Of a stretch of DNA of 64,000 bases, positions 20,968 through 32,900 are shown one piece after another. The position numbers and the translations under genes were made by a program. The stretch lies in the NCBI GenBank assembly GCA_922989275.2, contig OV277857.1, positions 50,259,083-50,323,082 of the forward strand. Reading direction: 5' to 3'. The DNA is from Gari tellinella (taxonomy: Eukaryota > Mollusca > Bivalvia > Cardiida > Psammobiidae). Below the pieces are notes generated by a model. That model had not been told where the DNA came from and did no database searches. It was given only the letters and a program-made list of their open reading frames with translations. Position 1 is the first letter of the stretch. The number at the start of each line of letters is the position of its first letter.

Positions 20968-23900
20968 GGGGTGTAGTTAAGGTAGCGTATCTTACCCTAG
21001 ATACTTCGGGTTGTTACTTCTGGTCATACTCTTCTAAATTGTCTCTCTCTGTCAATAGGTAGCACTTCGTTGCACAAGGCCTCGCCTAGCTCTACTGCCG
21101 GGAACCCAGAACGAGGCTCACGTGATTAGCCGATATGGCTAATTCACGGGACCGACCCGAGCCGGCCACTACACTCCTCCCTCTTTTCTTTTAAAGGGGG
21201 GAGCCCTAGGTCCTTTCTTTGCCGGAAGTAGCGCTATCTTCTCCTCCTCCCCCTTCTTCTTTTAGGGGAAAGGTGAAACCTCCTACAGCTCACAGCCATT
21301 TATTGCGGTTAACTGCAGGACGGTCTGGAACCTGACCTCAAATGAGAATGGCAGATTTGCTGCGACTCCCAAGAAGCCTCCTGTGCTGACTGTCACTCCT
21401 TGGTTTTGAAATAAGGAGCATCAGCCTCCAATCCATTATCTTCTTGCATGGACAGGGCAATACGCACATGCTGGTTAGCCTTCCTGTATGGGTGTGTATT
21501 CCCATACTGGTCGACTTTCTCGTTGTAGTTCTGGCCATACCTTGATGACCAGCTCACACTGGATCAGAATTCATCTCTATGAATGTCTGCTGCAGTTTCT
21601 CTGGCAGGACCATATGTCACGGCGTTTGTCCTCCTCCTGCATGGATCTCACTATTAGATCCATCTCCTGCACACGAGGACAAGTAGCACACACTTTCACC
21701 TGACATCACGCTCGAAGAAGTGATGTTCACAAACACCTCTGGTTCTTCTGACGTCTGCTTGGATCTGCAAATGACTTGGACAGTCACTTTCGTCTTCGTC
21801 CAAGTAGTTGTCTTTACAGTTCGCCGGCTTGCCACCGTCTACAGTAACCGGCTGCCCCTGTTTGACCATCCTAGGCGCCTGATCTCCAACGCTTCCGTCT
21901 AACTGCGACGTCTCACATTAGCCCTCTGAAACGCGACTGGGGTACTCCAGACAATTCTCTCCGCACCACTAAGGTAAAGTGCCCGCAATTCACCCCACCC
22001 CGTCAGGTCGTCACATGGCCTACAGAATCGCCTGAATATCATTTTTTACACCATATACCCCAGTACTTATCAGTCCGCTCACAGTTGCCTCATTGAGCAA
22101 CCAAGTTAGGTTCGGGTGGTCGGAATCGAACCGTAAATGCTGTTCCAAGTATGTCGTGTCTGTAGTACTCTATACTGCCTAGTGGTATGTACAATCGCCA
22201 ACTACTCTTTGTACGTTGTACAATCATGGCCTGAATTGACTGCCTAAACATCATACGTCTGAATCTCCGCGATCCCTTCAGGTGCTGTATAACCTGCTAC
22301 AATTACAGGGGTATGTATTCCCGTGCAAATGCAGAGGTCTGGTCCGGCAATGGCATCATGGCGGGTGTCGGAACTTGCATGCATCACCGGTGTTGGCATT
22401 TTAGGTACACCGGAGCTGTGGACTGGCCAGGTCTGTGGCAGAGGGGCTGTCATATTGCCGGTGCCTTTGCACGGGCTCCCTCAAATGTTGATGCACCACT
22501 CAACATCAAGGTAGCGTATCTTACCCTAGATACTTCGGGTTGTTACTTCTGGTCATACTCTTCTAAATTGTCTCTCTCTGTCAATAGGTAGCACTTCGTT
22601 GCACAAGGCCTCGCCTAGCTCTACTGCCGGGAACCCAGAACGAGGCTCACGTGATTAGCCGATATGGCTAATTCACGGGACCGACCCGAGCCGGCCACTA
22701 CACTCCTTCGTTGCAAGTCTTTCATGAATTGGCCTTTCGATGAAGAAGCTGCGTGCAACCCACAAACGGTATGACAATGCACGTTATTTATAACTGTATT
22801 TTTTTTACGCCCCAACTCATCACTAACCCGCTGCCTTCGAGAGGTGAATGTCCTACTGGGCTTGAGACGTTTCGCCCCAAACCGCTTCCTCCCAGGTCGT
22901 TTCTCTCCCAAATGAGTTTATTCTTTCGTTTCAATCCTTTTCCTAAGTATTGTAAAATAACGTTAGCATGTATAATTGTAATCATATGTACTTCTGGAAA
23001 TAAATATGTTTAAACTAAATGAGGGGTACATGAGTCTTGAAATCATATAGCAACGCTTTATTTTGTCTGGAGAAACATTATCGCCAAGGTCCCTAATTCC
23101 GTGGGGTACCAAATTCCGATGACTTTTTGTTTACATCTCGTGCAGCACGAGATTTGCACACATCACAAATCCGACTGTGGGATTTATTTTTTACTATGAA
23201 CGTATTTCATCTTCCAAACAACACAAGTGAAAAATGCAGCACACACAAGTATGTTTTCGATGTGAATATGCATATACAGTAAAACCTGTCTTAAGCGGCC
23301 AGTGAAGGGAAGCAGCCAAATTGGCTGCTTAAGACAGGTGACCGCTTAATCCAGGGGCAAGAAAAATGACTAAGTTATTTTGAAAACGGTCACGGTTTCG
23401 TTTCGCTATTCATTCCTATTTAAAAAGTCAACAACATATTAAAAGTCCTCAAACTCATACAGAAGTGTATGGCAAGTACACTTTTTGATTATAGAAACAT
23501 TGACACGAGCATCAGTTACTCGGCGTCTGATCTCCATATCAACATGTGCTGGTAACATAATGTTCATTTTCAGAAAATGGAATACAGTAAAATCTATATG
23601 TTGTTTCATTACACTTACGTTTGTACACATATTTTTCTGTGCCACGGAGGCAGAATCCATGTGCGCGTGTCTACGGATTTTCCGGAGCTCATTTAAACTT
23701 TACAAATGTTGTCAAACGTACTTTCAAGTCAGCATTAGAGATTAAAAGTCAAAAATCGGTCGACCATTTTGTTCAGTTCTGATTGTTGTCGAGGAAATTA
23801 ATTTGCAGGATGGGAAATTTAACACCGGCTATTTTTACACTGGGGGAACACCCCAGCATCCTCGAATTACGCAAGTTTTGATTGGTGGATAGTATTCATT

Positions 23901-26900
23901 TGCATAATAACGCGAGATTTTCTCCGAAGTCACTAAATCTAATTTTAGTGATGTACATTACACATAAGAACGACGCGGGCCGTGTAATTGACGATTAATT
24001 AAAGAGTTTGATACCAGTAGCATATGCTGTGTTATTTAGGCGGTTATTAAGAGTGACACGTTCGACAGAAATCATAACACGTGTATTCAAGTTGCCTGAC
24101 CGTTCATTACAGTGGGTTTGATATGGAAAATGTTGATTACGTAATCGCTAATCTCCCAGACAAACTTGTTGATAATAACACGCCCCGCCGAGCACGTAAT
24201 TTGACAAGTTGAGGTTACAGACGGATCGACGCGTGGATTTGGTGAATGACACAGGTATTCAGGCATATCACACTTCAGCGGGCGGCCACTTGGCCGTTTA
24301 ATACAGTGTGGAAACAGTGTTTGGGATGAATTTTTCTGGCCGCTGGCTGCGTTATACAGGTGACCGCTTAGTCAAGGGACAATATAGAATGAATTCAATC
24401 GGGGGGAGATCGAACTGGCCGTTAAAGCCAGGTGACCGCTTATACCAGGTGACCGCTAGGACAGGTTTTACTGTACACACAAAACCAGTTATTTTCACTA
24501 TTCCCAAACTTACCTGTATCTTAGCAACGAATTTGATGCCTTAAACATACAGAATTTAATTTACTACTGCATCGTCTGCAAGCACTGTCTATTTTCAATG
24601 AAGGTCATGTAAAAGCCTTTATAGGATTCTACGACGTACTATATGAGTTATAGACTAACTGTGACTAAGCGTGCCACGGACTAAGCGTACCAGGTCTAAG
24701 TGTGCCATTTCAGGACTAAGCGTGCCACATATGAATTATATAGAGAAATATTTAATACTGTACCATATATTATACTATCACATTCTATTTTCCATAATAA
24801 TGTATTAAAGAAGGGAAACTGTGAAATATTGAACCCTTAGATGTTAAAAACATGAAGTTATATGTACAAACTTGGAAATTAGATGTTCCATTTTATCACA
24901 CTTATTCATTTTCTCCTTGAAAGAATATGATATATCCAACACTATAAATCTAATCCATATAGTACAGCACAGAAAATGAAAATAAAAAGTATTTTAGAAT
25001 TTGTTTTATTTCACACCTATATGTGTTAAATGTCATTAGGATCCAAACTTGGTCGCAGTTTGGATACCTGTTAAAACCACACTAGCTAACAATTATCTAT
25101 TAAGTGTAATTAGCGCATCAATATTGACCAGTGACCCAACAGATCTACCCTATATAATTTCATAGGTGGCACGCTTAGTCTAGAAATGGTACACTTAGGC
25201 AGTGGGACACTTGGGCAGTGGCACGCTTAGTCTGTCACCCAATAATATTCAGATTCAGAGAAGGTCACGTGACTATAAATACGTCATATGTAAGGCCAAT
25301 AACATTTTATTGTTTGGTTCATAGGCAATCACCTTATCATGAGTAAGCAAAGAACTAGCCCATTTTTGCATTACTTTCAGATCAACCTCACCTACATTAA
25401 ATAAGAACAACATTAGAAATTACTCACCATCAGCCCTCACAAATTCATAAAAAAATGTAAAAGAGAACAATGGTTCAGTCAGGAGAACAGGATATATTCA
25501 TGGAGTACCCTTTAAACTATACTGAGGGACACATTATAATTAGGCAATGTTGACCCAGAATCTGTGACTGTTGAAAATACCAATATTTGACCAGTATTAA
25601 GAAAATGTTTAATTTATTCAATTTTTCTAGTTAATTTTACTTTTTTTTTCATTTGAAAACATTGAAAAAAGTGTTAAGTTAAAAACCTGTATTGGATCTA
25701 GGACTTTAACCTACAAATTACATTTCACTTGGCCTTAATTTGCTGGGTTGTGGATGTCATCGGTTCAAGGTACCCTTTCAAAACTTGTTTGAAGTGGTCT
25801 CTGGTGAAAGAAGCAACAGTTTTTCTGTGGCAACCTGCAACAAACCGGCAAACTGCAGACGAAGGGACTTCATGTGAATTCTTCCATTCGTGCCGCCATT
25901 ACACGGACCCGCGAGGCCTCACGATTTTTGCCTGAAACTCTATTGTTTCGTTACACTAAAGGCTGAGCACATCCAGATAGACTTACTAGTCTCCATGATT
26001 CTTACATATCCTCATTTTATCGCAAATTCCTTTATCTCGAAATTTTTAACAATTTTTAGAAGATTAAGTTAGACTTCCGAGCTCCACGCCTCCAGGTATT
26101 TTCGCACCATTCCTGCTGAACGGACCTGTTTCTCTAAGATTAAGTTAGACTTCCTCTGAGCTCGACGCCTCCATGTATTTTCGCTCCATTCCTGCTGAAC
26201 AGACATGTTTTTCTGTGAGCCCTAAGAATAGACAAGACTTTTGCAATTTTTAAGAAGTTAAGACAGACTTCCACTAAGTTCCAGGTTTCTTCTCGCCATA
26301 TCTGCTGAACGGACGTGTTTTTGTGAGCCCTAAGAATAGACTATACATGTTAGCATGCGGTGCTAGTTTTCAGCTATAATTCGTAGTGCATTAGACACAG
26401 ACGTGTGTGAAGCTAGCATTAACATGAGCGTTCTGGCCGCCATTACATGGACCTGTAAGCCATGGCACAAAGCTCTTTGAACTTATTTGTTTAATTTTGA
26501 ACTATAATAGACTTAAGAAGTCAGGTAGGACTTCCACTTAGTTCCAGGTGTTTTCTTGCCATACCTGCTGAACGGACGTGTTTCTTTTGTGAGCCCTAAG
26601 AATAGACTATACATGTGCATGCAATATTAGTTTTCAGCTATAATTCGTAGCCAAGGCAGACGTGTGTGAAGCTAATATTAACATGTGATTTCTGGCCGCT
26701 AATACACGGACCCGTAAGCCTTGGCATAAGGCTCTTTGAACTTATTTGCTTCATCTCTGAACTTTATTAGTGAGAACGCCATAATTACCAGGACTTACCA
26801 AGTCCTGGGTGCTCCGACAAGTCAACGGAGGAATCTACAAACACAACAACAACAACAACAATGGCGGCTAGATTTGACAGTGAAAATACATGCATGTTTG

Positions 26901-29900
26901 AAGAATGATTTTAGTGGAGCTTTAGTATTAATTCAAATTTCATTGGTGTACAATAAGGCTTTAGGGATTATTTGATTAGGTAAGTGCTTATGTTGATGTT
27001 TCTGGTACATTTTTTTAGCTTTTATCGCTGCAGGTATCTGATAGGGGAAAAAGTCATCGGAGTTTGGGACCTCGGGGATATATCAGGGTTTTTCATTATG
27101 TTTTGGGTCAAGAGGCCAAAGATGCGATCCAAGAGGCTTAGGGGGGGGGGGGGGGGGGGGGGGGTCCGGGGGATTTATAGTCAAAACGCCCCCATTTTTT
27201 TCAAAACGCCCCCATTTTTATTTTATTTTTATTTCCATAATTTAACTATATTTCCATCATTAATAGGTTGAACAAGAGAACTTTGAACATTGAAGGTACT
27301 TTAATCGTCGGTCGTTCCACTATATATACATGTATGCTACTGCATGTCTGCTAGCAAGCCAGATAAGATATCCTTTGTGTACGTGTGAATCAAATCGCCT
27401 GTAGACTTTATAGGACTTTATGGTTCACTGCTCTTTGTTTGTTTACCTGTACACGAAGTAATCACACCTTCGATCGTGATCTGTAGCAGCTGATTGATTT
27501 TGGATTGTAAAAATTACGGAAACAGCTGACAGTTTATTTTTATTTACATAAAGATTTCCATATTATACCTCAAATTTTCTGTTATATAGTTTTTCTTAAT
27601 CAAAACATATATATATCTTATAAATATAGATTTACATAATATAAATCGCATTTTTTTTTTTTATTTACAGTGTCAATAGGATGACTGGATCCTGGTCAGG
27701 CCTTGAGATTTCATTTGTTTGATTCTAATATCGACTGCGTCATATAAATAAAATTGAATTAATTAAATAAATAAATAAATAATAAATACGGAATTACAAT
27801 GAATAACACATTCAACCCTAGCGACTCGTCGTTTACAAACAGTGTATCTATGAGGATTACATTTGTCCCATGCAAACAGTGTAGACCCTGATCAGAGGGC
27901 TACTTCAGAGCCCTCTGATCAGGGTCTACACTGTTGTCATTTTCAAATATATTCTTACCCTATACACATCGGTTTGTATTTGGCCGTATATGGCCGTATA
28001 TGTGTGTTCATGCAAATGAATAATTTAAAAGAAGAAGAAGTAGAAGAAAATATTTTAACGTACAAGGCAAAATTGGACCTAAAACAAATGTGAGTTATAA
28101 ATAATATAACAAAGAAATTTTTCCCCCAACTTTTTTCATTTTTACTATTTCCGTCTTTTGGATCTTTTCAAACATCATCATAGTTATATAACATTGCTTG
28201 ATAATCATGTTGATCACTTAAATTGTGTATGTGTGAACTGTATCAACCTCTTGTTTCATACTTTGTATGATTTAAATCACACCTTTAATGCATTAAACCA
28301 ATTAATGTAATCGTTAGTCAATCAGAACAGAACAGAATCACAGGCGGCACATATAAGTTAATGCGTTAACAGGCGTTTCAAAGGTGAAAGGAAACAATCT
28401 TAAAGCTAAATACACTTACCTGTATCGCAGGTCCTGTGCTGCCACAGATCACATGTATCACACTGAATTGATTGTTCGTCCAATTTCCACGTGTATCTGG
28501 CATTTAATGCACGGATGATAGTCCTCCATTTTTATTGTCACAAAACACAAATTTAATATTTAATGCTAGTCCATAACTCACATTATGGTGTTTTTGCTCA
28601 ATTATACAAACTTCGCTTACAAATGATCAGGCTCTTCACTGTTTGTATAATCAAGACAATTGTACTCTTGAAATGTTTATGTTTTGATCATGGCGAGCAT
28701 ACTCTGATCTGGGTCTTTATTCCAGAGACAGTGTATACACTGTCCCTGTTTATTCTTTGAATAGGACAAAACTCTTGATAACTCGTCGCTATTGCTCAAT
28801 TGTCGTTAGTATTAACTATGTTTAGCCTCTGATCAGGGTCTTCACTGTTTGCATAGGACAAGTGTACGCTTGATAGGTAATTGTTGTGTTCATGACGAGT
28901 ATACTCGTCGCTGGGGCTCATTATAAGGTTTCGTTTCTTTGTAATATGTTATACTCTCACTCAAATGGACCCTTTCGCACACACCAAACACATAATTTAA
29001 CAACACAACATGTATTTACATCTACGTTTATTGCAGTAAATACACCTCAATCAATTTTAATACAGTAAATTTCAAATCCATTTTTCGGTGTCCGTCTATG
29101 GCCGACAAACGAAATCACCTGAAAGAGAAGTGAAAAAAAACGCAAGTATTAAAAATTATATAAAATCGAACAAAAATTCATACAATTCATACTGATACAT
29201 TTATATATATATATACATAATGTTTGATACAAATATATATAAAAAATTTACATATTATATATTATTTCCACGCCCATAACGTATTAAAACGTTTTGACGT
29301 TTATGGCACATTTTGGCTTCCGTAGAATGAAAAGTTATGATTCGCACATCGCGTTGGAAGACTTTTCTGAAAGGCCAGGTTCGGCACTGCCTATTTCTAG
29401 AATATCAATGGTCTCCTGCAAAATGTGGCACTTTCAGGCAGCATCCAAAATGGATCCAGACACAAATTTGCAAGATTGGAAAAAGGCGAATGCCAGAGGG
29501 GCCGAAACGGTCCATCTTTCTACTTTCGGATAAAAATGTACTCGACCTTTTTGTCAAAACCCGTTATAATAGCACTCATGCTGGAATTCAGTAACACTGA
29601 CATGTCAACACAAAGCTCACAAACCTCAAACTGAGCTCAGGATCCACTTTTTTTTTTTTTTTTTAAGTCGTTTGGGTATTGCGTGAACGCGATTTAAATA
29701 TAGCGCTTCTAAAAATAGATTGTCACTTTTGGTTTCGTGTTGACACGTCAGAGTAGTTTTGAGATGTCAAAGTGTAGTGTTTATTCAGAAAATGAGCTTC
29801 AAACTAGTCCGGTAGTGTGTGTGTTTTGTGTACAAAATCGGCCGGGCTTGCTAAGGATATATGAAGAAAAAAAATGGGGGCGTTTTGACCAGGCTATGGG

Positions 29901-32900
29901 GGCGTTTTGACCTGCAACCGGTCCGGGGGCATGCCCCCCCGGAAAATTTTGGAATCAAGCGTGTAATTTCCTGCATTTCTGGGTCATTCTGAGGGTGTTT
30001 GAATACTTGTTATTGAGATATATTTTAAGACAATAAAGTGTTAAATACAAAAATTTGGTATTTGTTTCAGAGTCAAATGTATAATAATAATTGTTGAAGA
30101 ATTTCACTTGTCAAAGTCATATTTAATCCTAGTAATGAGTATATTCATTCTTATGCTGGGTCCCGGAAAAAAATGGAATCCAACTTTTCATTCCCTGTAA
30201 TTCTGGGTCATTCTGAGGGTGTTTGAAGACTTGTTATTGAGCTACATTTTAAGGCAATAAAGCTTTGTGTCAACAAACTTTAGTTTTTTTTATTATTGAA
30301 ATATCAACAAGAGGCCCAGACTTACTAGTTTTAGTTTATGTGACCCAGCCCAGAATAATTCCAACAATATCAAGTATAGCTCACGTTGGCACTATATGTG
30401 CCAGGTGAGCTATGAATCAAAGGGGAAATAATATGATGGTTAGAGATCTATGTCTGCACATAGCATAATTATGTTATGGGCATAGCTTGGCTAAGATGAA
30501 AGTGTAGGCATGACTTTTCTAGGGGAGTCCGGGGGCATGCTCCCCCGTGAAAAATTTGAGTTCTACAACACTGGAAATGCATTTTAGGAAGGTCTGGAGA
30601 GGCATTTATATGAATAATTATTGAAATGAAAAGCTTTAATAAAAAGAAATTTTTCTCTTTTGCAACAGATCCATTCTTTAAAAAAATTGCGGTGTCACGT
30701 AGTATATCATAGGGTCTGAGACCGTTATTTATTCATTAACAAACTAGCTACTTTCAGTTATTTGAATGTAACTTTCTTTTCTAGACAAGTTGACAGAGCA
30801 CACTTCAGGCCCTCAGGAATTCCCAAGTAACTTCACCCATTACCAACATGAATATATGTACACAAAGTTGGGGTTCACCCCCTCCCCTTAGCTGTCAATT
30901 TCATTTCATTTTCTGCATTTTTACCTTTTTATACGCCCGTCATCGACGGTCGTATTATGGTATACCCAGCGCTGTCCGTCCGTACGTCCGTCCGTTAACT
31001 TTTCTTGTTAGCGCTCTCTCACCTTCATTTATTTACCGATTTTGATTAAACTTCCTACAAATATTCCATACCACAATAGCTCGGACGAGTTCGCGTTTCA
31101 GACGTTGGCGGCTATTTTTAGCAGAGTTATGCCCCTTTATTGTCAAAAATGGGCATTTAAAAAAAAAAACAGAACTTTTTTTTTAATTATTCAATTTATT
31201 TCTAATTTGATATGGTGATACAATGAATGAAGTTACTTAACATATATTACGGGTTTTTGGTTTGACTTCGTATTTTCAGAGTTATGCCCCTTTACACAAT
31301 TTTTAACAATATATTGTTTCCTGATAATAATTTTACTTACATTTTGTCTATTGTAACCAAATTTCATATTTATCTTTCTCATCATGCAGGGAAGGCACCT
31401 GTGAATTTTAGTTCCTGTTAAATTATTTTTCTATGAGTTATGCCCCTTTACATCCTTAAAATTTAAAATAAGCCACACTTCGTCCGTTAACTTTTCTTCT
31501 TAGCGCTCTCTCACCTTCATTTATTGACTGATTTTGATTAAACTTCCTACAAATATTCCATACCACAATAGTTCGGACGAGTTCGCGTTTCAGACGTTGG
31601 CGACTATTGTTAGCAGAGTTATGCCCCTTTATTGTCAAAAATGGGCATTTTTTAAAAAAAAAAAAAACAGAACTTTTTTATTTTTGATTCAATTGATTTC
31701 AAATTTAATATGGTGATACAATGAATGAAGTGACTTAATATATATTACGGGTTTTTGGTTTGACTCTGTATTTTCAGAGTTATGCCCCTTCACACAATTT
31801 TTTTAACAATATATTGTTTCCTGATAATAATTTTACTTACATTTTGTCTATTGTAACCAAATTTCATATTTAGCTTTCTCATCATACAGGGAAGGCACCT
31901 GTGAATTTTGGTACCTGTTAAATTTCAGACGTTGGCGACTATTTTTAGCAGAGTTATGCCCCCTTTATTGTCAAAAATGGGCATTTTTTAAAAAAAACAG
32001 AACTTTTTTTTGACTATCGCAATACTATCGGGATAGTACTTGAGCTATCGCAATACTACAGAATAGTCTTTTTGAGATCGATAGTCGGGCCTACACTCCG
32101 GGCGACTTTTTCCAGTCGGCCTGAGTCTGGACGACTTTGACACCCGCCGGCCGTGACGGGCGTATTTTGCCGCACTGCGGTGCTCTTGTTATTTTTTAGA
32201 CTTCTTAAAAAATGTAGACATCTTTTACTCAGAAACCAATATTGCCAGAGCTTTGATATTTGGCATGATGTAACTTTTAGAGGTCCTTCACATATATGGA
32301 TGAATTGGTTCTGGTCTGTTGCATATCTGGGTCACCGGAGCTAAAAATAGATTTTTTCAATGAAAACTTCAAAAATCTTCTTGTCTGAAACCATAGTAAA
32401 ACTGAGTTTAGATAATTTGCACATATCATCGTTTACAGGTCCTCTATCTTTGTTGTTCAAATTTTGCCCCTGGGGTCAAAATTGGCCCCGTCCTGGGGGT
32501 CACCTTTTAGAAATCTTCTTTTCTGAAATCACGTGACCCATCCTAGTGTCACCATGGTCAGGAGAGCGACCAAGGGCCATTCTGGCCCTCTTGTCTTTTT
32601 CTCTGAAACTGTATGGCCTACATCATTAATATTTGACATGTAGCTTTGCCTTATGGTCCTCTACCTAGATTGTTCAAATTATTACCCTAGGGTCAAAATT
32701 GGCCCCGCCCGGGGCTTATCAGTTTTACATAGAGTTATATAGGAAAATCTTTAAAAATCTTCTTCTCTGAAACTGTAAGGCCCAGATCTTTCAGCTTTGA
32801 TATGTAGCTTTGCCTTATGGTCCTCTACCAAGATTGATCAAATTATGACCCCTGGGCCAAAACTGGCCTCGCCCTTGGGCTTATCAGTTTTTCATAGGAA

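Larger units (their letters stand above)
20968..22707 (-). mobile_element. Non-autonomous LTR (TRIM-like) element inserted in survivin exon 1
   Basis: Two direct repeats of 200 bp (20979-21178 and 22508-22707) appear identical. On the minus strand each begins AGGAGTGTAGTGGCCGGCTC. A purine-only tract, AAAAGAAAAGAGGGAGG, lies immediately before the left copy on that strand, as the polypurine tract of an LTR element would, so the element points opposite to survivin. The 1.33 kb interior has no gag or pol. TGTAGT..ACTACA ends are visible. The 3 bp TCG lies on both sides (20965-20967, 22708-22710). The inner edge of the right copy lacks the TTAACTACA found at the left, so that junction is altered. 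Confidence 0.75.
27165..29945. mobile_element. Foldback-like element with doubled CAAAACGCCCCCAT arms
   Basis: The left arm (27180-27220) has two tandem copies of TCAAAACGCCCCCATTTTT. The right arm (29873-29912) has two copies in inverse orientation, with GGTCCGGGGGCATGCCCCCC beyond. The ~2.65 kb between holds family F MITEs, microsatellites and no gene. The bounds are approximate and a single mobile unit is not proven. Confidence 0.45.

Noticed and set aside
22244..22453. 69-codon minus-strand frame as a gag fragment of the LTR element
   Set aside because: It sits where gag could start but shows no capsid or zinc-knuckle motif, and is too short to support.
20979..22768. The LTR element as a spliced intron of survivin
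   Set aside because: Candidate GT sites near 20957-20974 combined with the AG at 22716 put the downstream BIR sequence out of frame. RNA data could still overturn this.
26984..27271. 95-codon open frame with a glycine run
   Set aside because: The glycines come from the G tract at 27140-27164; no domain or splice context.
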